Of a stretch of DNA of 64,000 nt, positions 44,142 to 56,549 are shown in pieces. A model generated the notes under the pieces. That model was given only the letters and a program-made list of their open reading frames with translations, was not told the origin of the DNA and made no database searches. This DNA comes from Zygaena filipendulae. Taxonomy: Eukaryota; Arthropoda; Insecta; Lepidoptera; Zygaenidae. Position numbers and translations under genes: made by a program. How positions within the stretch are numbered: position 1 is the first letter of the stretch; each line of letters opens with the position of its first letter. Location: assembly GCA_907165275.2 (NCBI GenBank), contig OU015677.1, positions 2,294,001 through 2,358,000 of the forward strand. Direction: 5' to 3'.

Positions 44142-47100
44142 TTAAAAACGTAACGTTCCAACAGCAGCACCGATAGCGACCAATAGGAAGCTGCCGCCGA
44201 AGCCGCTAGCGCCACCTCCCGGCTTTTTGTAGTGTTCGTGTTGTTCGACTTCGTTATGACGCGTTATTTTATTCATGGCGTCGAGGAGTTTCTTCTCCTG
44301 CATCGCTAGACGGGTCGCATCGTTGATGGTCCTCATCAGGGGGTAGTTGGAGACTTCCGGCTTCACGATCTTTAGCTCTAGCTTGTCACCGGTTATTACG
44401 TAGCTGCTTCTTTCAGATGATACTGTGAAATAAATATAAACAATGAAGAATTTTGTTTTTTTTTAAATTTTTTTTTGTCGTCGAAGATAAGTAGCTCAGT
44501 ATGGATTGTAAACCTTCCATACTAATATTATAAATTCGAAAGGAACTCCGTCTGACTGTATGTTACCTTTTCACGTCTTAGCTACTTAACCGGTCATCTA
44601 GAAATTTTGCATATACGTTATCAGTACTTACCTAAAGCGACATAGGTACTTTTAATTCAGATTTTACGCGAAAACTCCAAAATTAACGCAGGTAAAAATT
44701 TGCTTAGAGTTAAAATCCAAACACTTTCAGGGATCCGTATGGAAAATAAATAATAATAAATCCCACAGTGGATTCATGTAACCAAAAACCCAAATGAATC
44801 CCTCGGCAACTCCGGATTTTGTGAGTTCGTGAGTTTGTGAGATTGTAGTGGGTAATCTCGGGATCTACTGAACCAATTTTAAAAATTCTTTCTCTTATTA
44901 GAAGCTACATGCGTACTTTTTATCCCGGAATCCCCGCGAGTACTCCGAAATTATCGCGGGTGGCACCGCGGGGGTCAGCTAGTCTATACATATAAAATGT
45001 TTTGTCCTGAATGACTGACTGACGGATCAACACACAGCCTAAACCGCTAATCGTAGAGACCTGAAACTTGGAGGGTGTCTTTTTGTATGATGTAGGCATC
45101 TGAAAAGAAAGGATTTATGAAACTTCAACCCCTAAGGGGGTTGAAAAGGGTTGCAAAGTTTGTATGGAACAATTCCGCGGGAACTTCGAAATTATCGCGG
45201 GTGAAACCGCGCGGAACAGCTAGTGTATAATATTTGTGTATTTAATGTTAGCTTACTGTCAGGCAGCCTGACGTTCGGTAGCGATTTCTTCAGCAGCGGG
45301 TCATGAGCCAGTTGCTGTGCTCGCACCTCGAAGTCGACGAAGGCTTCGTTCACCCTCATACCGCACGCGCCCTTGAAGTCGTCTGTGTCTATGCTCCACA
45401 CCATGAGCCCACCGAGGCCGTACTCCATTGCCATTCTGACAAAAGCGAAGGTATTCAGTAATAAGTCATTTAAAATTTTCTTCATAGATAACGTAAAACT
45501 GGTCATCAAGTAATAGAGATTTTTTTTGATAATAATAATGCTTGGAAATTATTACACAGCGCCATCTGGTTCCAAATTTAGCAGAGCTTGTAGTAAAGGT
45601 ACCAAGCAACTGATATGAGGGAGTACTTTGGCCGTATATAGGATGTTTGGTAAGATTAAAAATAGCGCTTGCCATTTCAACTCGTTTATCCTGAAATGTA
45701 CGAGGAATGAGGAAAACAGCTAAAATATTATACTGTGCTATACATAAAAATTTATGTCTCATATTATTTAATCGAGAGAAATAAAAAAGTTTAACGGCCG
45801 CACTCAGAGTCGACTTTAACGATTACTTAGTTAAGTATAGATTTTTAAAACAAAACTGCCGCAATCAGACAAGTTTAATAAATTAATGTTAATTGGCATT
45901 TTACTAATTAAGTTACATCTCATTAAATGCCACTTAACATTAATTTACTGAACGTCTCTGATTGCGGCAGTTTAATCATTAAAGTCGACTCTGAGTGCGG
46001 CGGTAAATAATCAAAGTTGGCGATTCTTACTAGATAAAAAGATAAGTTTTATCGCGGCTTCATAACATTAAATCTAGTAGTGTAACAAGAGAGAGGTTTT
46101 GATTAAAACAAAATTAAATTAATTTTACTTTGTCTAAATCTGTAATCCTGTCTAGTTTTGAATAAACAAACAGCTGATATCTGTTTATATGTATCTATTT
46201 ACTTGAACTAATGCAGTTTTTTCTTATCTACACCTATATAAGCGTAGATAAGAAAAGGCAAGCGATACGTAGGTACTGCTTTCTTGGATAGGTTCTAAGT
46301 ATGACAATATTATAGAATAGAATAGAATAGAATAGAATAGAATAGAATAGAATAGAATAGAATAGAATAGAATAGAATAGAATAGAATAGAATAGAATAG
46401 AATAGAATAGAATAGAATAGAATAGAATAGAATAGAATAGAATAGAATAGAATAGAATAGAATAGAATAGAATAGAATAGAATAGAATAGAATAGAATAG
46501 AATAGAATAGAATAGAATAGAATAGAATAGAATAGAATAGAATAGAATAGAATAGAATAGAATAGAATAGAATAGAATAGAATAGAATAGAATAGAATAG
46601 AATAGAATAGAATAGAATAGAATAGAATAGAATAGAATAGAATAGAATAGAATAGAATAGAATAGAATAGAATAGAATAGAATAGAATAGAATAGAATAG
46701 AATAGAATAGAATAGAATAGAATAGAATAGAATAGAATAGAATAGAATAGAATAGAATAGAATAGAATAGAATAGAATAGAATAGAATAGAATAGAATAG
46801 AATAGAATAGAATAGAATAGAATAGAATAGAATAGAATAGAATAGAATAGAATAGAATAGAATAGAATAGAATAGAATAGAATAGAATAGAATAGAATAG
46901 AATAGAATAGAATAGAATAGAATAGAATAGAATAGAATAGAATAGAATAGAATAGAATAGAATAGAATAGAATAGAATAGAATAGAATAGAATAGAATAG
47001 AATAGAATAGAATAGAATAGAATAGAATAGAATAGAATAGAATAGAATAGAATAGAATAGAATAGAATAGAATAGAATAGAATAGAATAGAATAGAATAG

Positions 47101-50100
47101 AATAGAATAGAATAGAATAGAATAGAATAGAATAGAATAGAATAGAATAGAATAGAATAGAATAGAACAGAACAGAACAGAACAGAACAGAACAGAACAG
47201 AACAGAACAGAACAGAACAGAACAGAACAGAACAGAACAGAACAGAACAGAACAGAACAGAACAGAACAGAACAGAACAGAACAGAACAGAACAGAACAG
47301 AACAGAACAGAACAGAACAGAACAGAACAGAACAGAACAGAACAGAACAGAACAGAACAGAACAGAACAGAACAGAACAGAACAGAACAGAACAGAACAG
47401 AACAGAACAGAACAGAACAGAACAGAACAGAACAGAATAGAATAGAATACACTTTATTGTACACCAAAATAATTTTACAGTGTGTTTACAGAAACTTATA
47501 ACTAAGGGCATACAAAAGGCGGTCTTATCGCTTTACTAGCGATCTCTTCCAGACAACCTTTGGGTGGATAGGACAAATACAGAGAATTTATATATTGATT
47601 TGGTATAATATAGGTGGAAAAGGAATCATAAAATAATACAAAATAATAATACAAAAATATACACATAGAACATAAATAAAAATACACAAAAAAGATATAC
47701 AAAGATACGCGCATAGATATAAAATAAAATTATAACCTGTCTAAGAAAGCAGTGCGTATCGCTTGCCTTTCTTTTTTTTTCAATTTATTGGGCTAATAAA
47801 CAGTGTGTACAATATATACTTATTTAACTTACTTAGCTAAATTTACCAATTGTACCACCAAAACCATTAACCACAAGTTACTAGAAAACAATAATATATA
47901 TTGAGAAGTGGTTGCGCATTTACAAAACTTACCAAGTTTAAAGCTAACTGGACATAGATAAGCAATAGTGTGTCAACCCACACTGGAGAAATTTTGAGTA
48001 AATCGTGTTTTAAAAGTTTAGCGCCATTTTGTGTCAACATTTTTTATGTTAAATATTTAGTTAAAAATTTAAGCAATGTAATAAGGTAAACACATAGTAA
48101 AAAAATGCTCCCTAACTCTTAATAAATCGTTCTGAATCAATAACTTAAGTTTGTGGGTTAACATGTCACTGCCTACCTGCGTCCAACTATAGTATTACGG
48201 TCTATCAGTCTATCATTTCAACGCCTATAAAGGCTGCTTTAGTCCAAGGAAATATTATGTATTAATTTTTAAGCAAACATATACTTACTTGACTTTACTA
48301 GCGATAGAGCGTTCGTTGTCATAGGTGACCACTTTGTTCCCGTTATGGATGTAAGGAGTTTCCGATTCTCGGTGCCAATGGATAGACCAGTTCGACGATT
48401 TGTTGAATATCTCCCGGCAGATCTACCGAGAAAATAATGCTTCAGGATAAAGTATCACCGCTGGTATTTTATTCCCTTGCGTTACATTAAAAAAAAAAAA
48501 AAGAGTAAGATTGAAAAATATGTGAGTCAACGCTGCAGAGCAAGCATGCGTAAGCGTCTTTTAAAAAAGAAATAATAGGAGTTTTTTGGCTGGAATCAAA
48601 GATAGCGGTTCGGTCATTTATTTTCATGGCAATAAAAAATTGTTAAAAATGGATTTTATTGTGTTATAAGGTGCTGTATTGGACAATTATTTTCACAGTG
48701 ACGGTTTTTTATGTGCTCAAGAAGATAATGTATGACACTTCGAACTGATTTTTTCGGTTTCCTCCAAGAGCTCCGAGAAAGTCCTTGCAAGCTATGGTAC
48801 CGTGGCTTGCAATTTCAAACCATACAACGAAGCATTTTATTAGAAATAGATTGATCTAATTATTTTTTCTTGAAACTGGCTAAATGCATTATATGCGAAA
48901 GTCCATAAAAAGGAAAAAGAAAGAAAGAAATAATAATTGTTGTCATGAAACATGTTTTTGTACAATAATGTTTATTTTCCGTTTGTTAAATAACTTACTT
49001 CATTGTATCCCATGAATCCAACTTCCTTTGTGAGTGGACCAGCGAAACCATTTTCTGAGGGCGTTCGTCCAAACTCTATAGCCCTAGTCTCAGGGTCGGT
49101 GAGGAGGAAAGTCCGTCCATACATCGGCAGACCGAGAACCAGCTTAGAGGGACTCACGCCGTGGCGCAGCATGTATTTTATTGTATACTCCTGGGGATAT
49201 ATGTAAAATATATATAAAATAGAATACAGAACCATCAGGTTCCCTTATTTATTTTCATACTAGCTGTTCCCCGTGGTTTCATCCGCGGTAATTTCGGAGA
49301 TCCCGCAGGAATTCCGGGATACATAGTACCCCATACATATAGAGTACCTTCTCTGTACCCCTGACAACGTATATGCAAAATTTCATGAAATTTTGCATAT
49401 ACGTCGGCGTTAATTTTGGAGTTCCTGCGGGAATTCCGGGATAAAAAATACCCTATGTCCTTTTCTGTACCCCTGACAACGTGTATGCAAAATTTCGTGA
49501 TGATCGGTAGAGCTATTAAGCCGTGAAAGCGTAACAGACAGACAGAAAGAGTTACTTTCGCTTATAATATTAGTAGGGATAGATAAAAATGTTTCAAAGT
49601 GTGTTTGGTCGAGTTTTATGGTACTGTACTTAATTGTAGGAAACAACAATTTTATCAGTGCCAATTTTCTGGATGCGCAAGAAGATATATGACGTTTTGG
49701 GTTGATTTCTTTTGTGTCTTCTAAGAGCTCCGACAAAGATATTGCAATCTATGGTACCATGATTTGCAATTTCAAACCATGCGATGCTAATAGATATACA
49801 TTTGATTCATATGAAAAAAAAATATGAAAAGAGCGTTTATTAAACACAAAACAATGTTACCCGATAAAGGAGCACTAGTCCCTAAACTAGGATTCCCTGT
49901 GTTTTAGGGACCAAGCTCCTACAAATATATCTAATTAACCAACCAATACAGAAAATTTAATATCTAAAAGTACAAGTTAGGAGACCACACCAGACCATAC
50001 CAACGACCAAGTTTGTGTCCCCATAGTGAGGAAAATGAGAACAATAATACAAGTTAAGAGGCCCTCACCGGAGTTCATGAAATCAAACCAAATGTCAAGT

Positions 50101-53100
50101 TTGTGTTTATGTGCCCACAATAAGAATAATGAGAACATTATAAAGAGTCAGCAGTCGAAGACTCTGTGGCCTAACCCTACGACAGGACGTGTCTTGGGAT
50201 CAGTACAGCTACTATATGAAATTGGCTACATACCACACTAAGAGTGTCGTTGTCATTCAAGCCCCTCAGGGGGGCGTTGGCTCCCACCACTCCGTCCCAC
50301 TTGCCGTGGTAGTCGTAGCACATCATGTGTATCAGGTCGAGGTACTGGCCCAGCTTCGGGAGGTCGTATGCCGAGTCCATGGTCTCTTTGCCCACGCCCA
50401 ACGCCGCTGTCAATATGAAGCCGTGAGGTCTGAATGCTTCTTTCAGTTGCTGGAAAAGAAAATTATACCGAGAACCTGAATTTTTTCGTTGGAAATTCTA
50501 CCAAAGACTGGTAGATGAGGATGGAGCATAATGATTGCATTTCAAGTAGACCGTTAAGCAGCTTAAGTGAAATTTGTATTTGCAAAATTATATATTAGAC
50601 AGAAAGGAATTGTTTCTTACCCTCACTAAAGTGACGTAGTTTGCTTTGTCCTGGGGGCGGCCGTCCCTCTTCGTTGGATACTCCCAATCCAGGTCGAGTC
50701 CGTCGAATTCATGTTTCCTGAAATAAATTCAAGAGGCATCCATCCTAAGATGATAATATTATATGTTAAAACCTTTTGGAAAGTTAGTAAAAAGATAAAA
50801 TTTCTCAAAGTTTCTAACGCTTGCTATAAATTGATTGAACGAAGTTGTTTAGCATGGTTCAAATACGGCAGTTGAAGTACCAATGAGTTGTGCCACTTTA
50901 AGATGGCTGGGGATAGCTTGTATCATCTAGGGATACTGTAGCGTCCTATCAGTGAATAATTTTCAGAATCGGTTCAGTAGTTCCTGTGCTTACTACAACA
51001 TAAAGAAGTGACACTCTCCAGTCTCCACTCCCGCCAACTTCTTGCTTCTCCACTTGCCCTGCCCCAACCTAGCGGCATACACCAGGTGTGCTTTGGACAA
51101 TACCAAGTCGAAGGTTGCTCTCTCCCTGTCGCTCACCGCGCTCCGGCGCGAGCTCACACACAAGTCATCCGTCTGCAGTAGCAGTGGAAAGGTCAATCAG
51201 TTTGCTTGTATACTGTATCACAGGAGTGTTGTAGAGCAGAAAAATCTCCTTACTGTAAGAATTTGACAACGCTGTCCACGAATCTTCCCCTGTGCTCGAT
51301 GCTGTCAGCCATCAGCGAGTACGTGAGCGAACCTTCGTTCCAGCCTCCGATGGCTACCGTCACCTTCAGGTGGTGGTAGCGCTTCTTGAGTGAGACCAGG
51401 CGCTGGTAGCCCGCCCTACCACCACCATCGGCGAGGTCTTGCCACGGGTCTAGGAAAAACAAAAAGGATCATTGCACATCAAGACTCTTTCATTATTTCC
51501 CAATAAGGGCTTGTTAACCAATAAAAATTGGGTACGTTTATCAGTTGGTATTTGATGCACCAACCCCTTTGCGTGCATACCTATACTTTGTACTTCAGAC
51601 CACGTCAACTGTCAATATGTCCTTCCATTTCGATTAGATAAGGTTCCCTTCGAATGATTCGTAGAGATATTCCTTATTCAATATCGAGCATGGTCCTTCG
51701 AGCAGGATTATTAACACGGAGTTTTATCCGGAGCTATTTTAGCGCTATTTCCACTATATCTTAATATATATAAATCACGTGTCACGTTGTTTGTCCGCGA
51801 TGGACTCCGAAACTACTGAACGGATTTTGATAAAATTTTGTAACCATTTATAATATGGTCCAACTTAAAAGATAGGATAGTTTTTATCCCGGAATTCCCA
51901 CGGGAACTCCAGAACTCAGGGTACAAAGAAGGACGTAGAGTACTTTTTCCCGGAATTCCCGCGGGAACTCAGAAATTACCGCGGATGAAATCGCGGGGGA
52001 CAGCTAGTTATACTGTATACCATAACTACCTTTGCTATCTTCAACTTAAACATAAAGAGTGGATGCCTCACCGAGACTCTTGATGGTGTAGTTGTTCGGG
52101 TAGAGCCCTGCGAAGGAATACACCAGGTGCGTGCACACGTTAGGGTCCAGATCTCCCAGCTGGAAGTCGCCGGGTGGCGTCCGGTACGCCGCCCAGGTGG
52201 CGATATAGCACACCACTACCTTGTCATGGCCAGGACCTGGAAGGTAGTAGACAATGGGCATGTGGACTAATTTTTATTTTTTAGTCCGTCTTGTAGGTTA
52301 TTAAAAAATATTGGACACGTATTTTTTCTTTTTTTACGTAATCAAAAAATAACGGCGATATATTGAGTTGAAATTTCGCGTGACGTCACTATTCTGACAG
52401 TTTGTATGGCGGTTTTGCGGTTAGTGACGTCACGACCTCCTCATCCTAAACTTTAATGCGCTTTATCTCTGTATATTTTAATTTATTTTAAAAAGCAAAA
52501 AATACGTGTCCATTGTTTTTTTATTTTCTAACTGACAGACTAATTAGAATTTTGATTTTCAATAGTAGTCAACATCCCTATTGTTATATCTACTATTATT
52601 GTTATATAACTATCCTTAATATTATATTCGCAAATGTGAGTCAATTTGTTTATTCGTTAAATATTTACAACTACACAATCGATCAATATGAATAGGAGAA
52701 GTACAGAGAAGGACATAAGGTACGTATTTTTTCCCCGCAATTTCCGCAAAATTGACGTCGGCACAGATAATATAATACTATACACTAGTCTATACTTTAA
52801 TACTATGAAGAGAAAATATTTTAATAAAATATTTTTTGTATGTCATTTTGTACATTCCGCAGGTTTCTATTTAAAAAATTGAAAAATTTACGTCTCTTCA
52901 AGTCTGGGTTCTAAATTACTTTAATTTTTGGTCAAAATTCAGTTAAATCCCTTGAATAAAAACTACAGGTACTTTCATCATGCTGTGCTTACCTGTAAGA
53001 GATTGTACAATTAGCCTTAGATCGTTGATAATCCAAATAAAGAAAATAAAATTAACCAACTTTAAAAAAGCTTAAAAATAATAAAATTGTTTTTAATACC

Positions 53101-56100
53101 TAACTGACATTGTATACGTAGTGATTTTAGCAAAATATCCATATCGAGAGTTGCAAAACCACGGAAAATAGCTAGTTACTTTCAAAACTTGTGTGTTTTC
53201 GAAAGATAAATCAATATATATTTTTATTGAGTAATGGCAGGTAACAAAAGCGCATCAGATCGACGTCTAGATTTCTGTATTTAAATTTCTATCTACGTGC
53301 ATGTACGTGAGTCATTTGAGTATCTTCAACAAATCAGCGCATGACGCAGGCGCAGGTTCGACGACCTTCCAAGTCTGATGTTTACCACGACGCGACAGAT
53401 CGGAGAAGTACCTGACCATAGATATTATTGCGCCGTGTTAAGATAACGCGCCACAAAAATTGTCTCTCCCTCTGGTTCAAACAAGTTTCACTACAAAAAA
53501 ATACATTTACAACATGACTTTTGTCATACAGCATATTAATTTCTATTATTTTGGCATCTGCAGGGTAATTAACTAATTATGTAACTTTTGTTTCTACCAT
53601 ATTTCAAATTACGTAATTATATCATGTATGAAGGTATTTTTAGCTCAAAGCTTAGTGTGGGTCAAGTACCTAGATCTGTGTGTTGCGAAATGGATTATTT
53701 TTATTATTATTACCTATTATCTATACATACATACATACCTACAGACTTACCTATACTTACTGCCTACATATAAATACAATTGAAGTGTCTGTTTGTAATT
53801 CCAAGTTAACAGTTTTTCACCAAATGCATATGAAAGTATATACATAGGGCGCACTGTAAGTTTCCGGAACTGGCCACTTACATAAACAATATTTAAAAAT
53901 GTATTGCAACATTTGAAAATAGAACTCTTTGGCTGTAGAATGCAGTTTGTTTCATCTGACTGTCTTTTGTTTTTACCTTGTGGCGCCATTTAAAAAATTG
54001 TGTGTCTGCATCAACATGGATTTAACTCGGGAAAATTTTCGTAGTATGATTTTCTACGATTTTAAGTGTAATTTGACAGCTCAACAGAGCATCGCTCGGC
54101 TTGAAACAGCTTTTGGCAATGAAGCACCATGCAAGACAACTGTTTATAGCTGGTTTGCAGAATTCAAGCGTGGTCGTATCAATCTCAGTGACGAATCTCG
54201 CGATGGTCGGCCGTCCACCGCTGTGACCAACAAAAACATCGATGCTGTGCGCCGTATGATTGAAACAGACAGGCATGTGACCTACCATGAAATTCGCGCA
54301 TCCTTAGAAATAGGCATGAGTCAAATACAATTAATCTTACACAAACATTTGGGTGTGAGAAAGCTGTGCTCACGGTGGATCCCACACAACTTGACCGAGG
54401 CTCAAAAAACGGACCGCGTCACTTGGTGCAGTGCCATGCTTACCAGATTCAACGAAGGTGCGTCAAATTTGGTGTGGGACATAGTAACAGGTGAAGAAAC
54501 ATGGATTTATTGCTACGATCCCAAAACAAAGCAGCAATCGAGCGTATGGGTCTTTCAAGATGAGCCGAAACCAACCAAAGTGGCGCGCGTGAAAAGTGCA
54601 TCTAAGCGGATGATTGCTTCTTTTTTTAATAAAACTGGACACGTGGCTACTGTTGCTTTAGAGAATCGTCGTACAGTGAATAGTGACTGGTACACGACCA
54701 TTTGTTTGCCGGAAGTTATTGCGAACACCGTAAAAATAACCGTAAACGCCATATCATTCTGCACCACGACAATGCTAGTTCTCACACGGCCAGACAGACA
54801 AACGACTTTTTGAAGGCGAAAAATGTAGAACTCATGAGTCATCCTGCATACAGTCCCGACCTGGCACCTTGTGACTTTTTTCTGTTCCCAAAAATTAAGA
54901 ACCAATTACGCGGTCAACGATTTTCATCACCAGAAGAGGCTGTCGAGGAGTATGAAAAACACGTTTCAGAGGTCACCACAGAGGAGTGGCACAAAAGTTT
55001 TCAAAACTGGTTTCATCGAATGAAAAAGTGCATAGACGCCAAGGGAGATTATTTTGAAAAACAATAAATTAATTTTGTACCTTTAATAGTATTTTTTCAT
55101 ATTCATTCCGGAAACTTATAGTGCGCCCCACGTATATTGGTACGGTACTTACATAAAAAAAAACATTTTTTTCTTTGTCTGTCTGTTTGTTCTGGCACAG
55201 ATAATATAATATTATACTGTTCCGGCTAATCTCTGAAACGGCTGCTGGACCGATTTTAACGGGACTTTCACTGGCAGATAGCTGATGTTATAGAGAGTAA
55301 CTTAATCTACTTTTATTTTAGAAAAAAATAGTTCCTGCGGGAATTTCGATCCCACGAGTTTCGGAATTCAAAGAACACACCCTCTAAGTTTCAGGTCAGA
55401 CGATCATATTTTTAGGCTGAGCGTTGATCCGTCAGTCAGTCATTCAGTACAAAGTATTTTATATGTATAGATGACTAACTGTGCCCTTCTCTGTACACTT
55501 GACAGCGTGTATACAAAATCCCATGCTGATTGGTTGAACCGTTGAAGGGTGAAAGCGTAACAAACAAACAAACATTAATAAGGATTGCTCTGATGAGGTT
55601 GATGTTTTTTGTGTGTACTTTTTTAAATTCAGCAGGTTTCTGTGTCAAAAATTTTAAAATTAAAAACCCTCAAGTCTGGGTTCTAAACGATTTTAGGTTT
55701 TTCTCTAAACTTAAGTTCAATTTAATCCCTTGAATAAAGAGCTTTAAGAAAGCTGTAGAGTCGAATACATAAAGAAACTAAAATTAAATAAAAAAAATTG
55801 TCTAAAGTTAATCTTGCCCCAAGGATTACGTGTAGGTACTAGTATTTGGGGAACAACCTGTAGATATAAGGCTGACTAAGAGGTCGAGAATCGAAATACC
55901 TACTTTTATATCTTCACTCCAAATACCCATGACTCATTTAAAAACATTTACCGGTTTTCGGCTTCTGTAAAAATCCGTAATAGAAACGTTCGAAAATTTT
56001 CTTAAATAATTCCTTCGGTAAATTACTGTATCGTCATAAGAAGTGTCCTAGGTCACTACTACTCACTACACAAGTACTATATGTACTTTTTTACCCATGA

Positions 56101-56543
56101 CAACGTGTATGCAAAATTTCATGAAGATCGGTTGAGCCGTTAAGGCGCGAACGAGTAACAAACGAACGAACAAATAAACTCAATTCGTATTATCAGTATT
56201 ACAAAACGGCTATTGTAAGTAGGTACCCAGCTAAAATATTTTTTTATATTATTATACCTATATTTTTTAATTTGAAATGAATACATTCCTATATGAGTTT
56301 GAGGAAATAAATAATTATTGATCAAGCAGTTCTTTTTAATCTTTAAAATTCATTGTCATGCATAATTCGTTTATGTAAGTTGCTCGAGTGGCATTGATAA
56401 CTTTATAAAAAAGTTTATACTTTGTAACAATGTACAAAAACACCTTTCACTTTAAGTAACTCACCATCGCCGGTGCTCTGGCTGTCCAGAACCGAAACCA
56501 ATGCCGACACAATAAAAAAAAACAAACACCCGTTTCCCAACAT
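44142..56543 (-). CDS. Family-18 chitinase, catalytically complete, probable GPI-anchored (complete, nine exons)
   Basis: Minus-strand exons in transcript order: 56543-56465, 52236-52072, 51449-51254, 50717-50621, 50449-50234, 49190-48999, 48422-48289, 45435-45257 and 44422-44142, joining to 512 residues plus TAA. The signal peptide is [22 protein letters not shown]18 motifs: [22 protein letters not shown] (motif 1), [11 protein letters not shown] (motif 2, catalytic Glu present), CYDYHGKWD (motif 3) and [12 protein letters not shown] (motif 4). It should hydrolyse chitin as an endo-beta-1,4 glycosidase at the cell surface or in cuticle. No chitin-binding domain follows; instead the C-terminus has [20 protein letters not shown], a small-residue site before a hydrophobic end, typical of a GPI signal. 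Seven of nine exons are exactly as long as in the paralogue at 15797-22155. Introns are large because of repeats, a 1.1-kb pentamer array and a mariner. Confidence 0.92.
44520..45235. repeat. Lepidopteran-type repeats in the last intron of the chitinase gene
   Basis: Relatives at 44520-44705, 44860-44985 (ends CGGGGGTCAGCTAGTC) and 45000-45232 (starts GTCCTGAATGACTGACTGAC, ends CGCGCGGAACAGCTAG). The last ends only 22 bases from exon 8. Confidence 0.7.
45795..46003. repeat. PIF/Harbinger-like MITE, copy 1 (TAA target duplication)
   Basis: Ends GCACTCAGAGTCGACTTTAA and TTAAAGTCGACTCTGAGTGC are perfect inverted repeats, flanked by TAA on both sides. 209 bp. The sister copy is at 60735-60971; its flank is TTA, so both targets are TWA, as for PIF/Harbinger. 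Confidence 0.8.
46314..47449. repeat. 1.1-kb pentanucleotide array: (AATAG) about 170 units, then (AACAG) about 54
   Basis: Pure AATAG units run from 46314 to about 47165, then switch once to pure AACAG until about 47437, then two AATAG units, followed by ACACTTTATTGTACACC, a retroposon 3' junction. Hardly any other interruptions are seen. It sits in intron 7 of the chitinase gene. Long open frames ([10 protein letters not shown] pattern) are meaningless. Confidence 0.97.
47950..48184. repeat. MITE with GGACATAGATAAGCAATA ends, copy 2
   Basis: Partner of 1980-2213. AACT is found just outside both ends, a possible target duplication. It lies about 105 bases from exon 7 of the chitinase gene. 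Confidence 0.75.
49258..49582. repeat. Lepidopteran-type interspersed repeat, composite, in chitinase intron 5
   Basis: TACTAGCTGTTCCCCGTGGT at the start, two GGAATTCCGGGATA cores, and TTATAATATTAGTAGGGATA at the end. Confidence 0.8.
49800..50225. other. Possible retroposon 3' region in chitinase intron 5
   Basis: GAGCGTTTATTAAACACAAAA at the left looks like a minus-strand retroposon 3' end. A foldback GGGACCAAGCTCC / GGAGCACTAGTCCC lies at 49870-49915. No coding motif seen; identity uncertain. Confidence 0.35.
51770..52012. repeat. Lepidopteran-type repeat, ATCACGTGTCACGTTGTTTG subfamily, chitinase intron 2
   Basis: Includes GTCCGCGATGGACTCCGAAA and two GGAATTCCC(A/G)CGGGAACTC cores, ending GGGGGACAGCTAGTTA. 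The same subfamily is inverted at 60008-60300. It ends about 60 bases from exon 2. Confidence 0.75.
52262..52562. repeat. TGACGTCA-bearing MITE copy, chitinase intron 1
   Basis: Starts TGGACTAATTTTTATTTTTT, two TGACGTCA (about 52380 and 52425), ends ACTAATTAGAATTTTGATTT. It begins about 26 bases upstream of the exon 2 acceptor. Confidence 0.85.
52600..53846. other. Intron 1 filler: repeat fragments and unassigned DNA
   Basis: 52610-52750 is a degenerate Lep-type repeat. 52850-52970 (TTCAAGTCTGGGTTCTAAAT, AAATCCCTTGAATAAA) is duplicated at 55615-55745. 53684-53710 is one end of the foldback seen at 8637. The rest shows nothing. Confidence 0.5.
53847..55129 (+). mobile_element. mariner element in intron 1 of the chitinase gene
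   Basis: GGGCGCACTGTAAGTTTCCG on the left and CGGAAACTTATAGTGCGCCC on the right are inverted repeats with few mismatches; TA precedes the left end. Length about 1.28 kb is standard for mariner. The right flanking TA is not clear (CACGTA). It is antisense to the host gene. Confidence 0.85.
54016..55067 (+). pseudogene. mariner transposase, one frameshift and a changed catalytic residue
   Basis: The first frame from ATG 54016 gives [20 protein letters not shown]..., the [10 protein letters not shown] helix-turn-helix region, the GRPSTA segment and [13 protein letters not shown]; the canonical TGDE has become TGEE, so the first catalytic Asp is Glu. Near 54720 the reading passes to the next frame (a one-base loss; total 1052 bp), where HHDNASSHT and [14 protein letters not shown] carry the second and third Asp with mariner DD34D spacing, ending at TAA 55067. 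The copy is inactive but not old. Confidence 0.88.
55180..56190. repeat. Lep-type repeat fragments and unassigned DNA in chitinase intron 1
   Basis: 55180-55470 relates to the 45000 repeat in inverted orientation (GATCCGTCAGTCAGTCATTC); 55480-55570 and 56090-56170 carry GGTTGAGCCGTTAAGGCG-like tracts. 55750-56080 shows nothing. Confidence 0.6.
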
Positions 56544-56549
56544 CTTCGT

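Noticed and set aside
50993..51196. GC-richer 67-codon minus-strand frame in a chitinase intron
   Set aside because: Paralogue has no exon here and including it breaks phase; looks like an unclassified repeat or chance frame.
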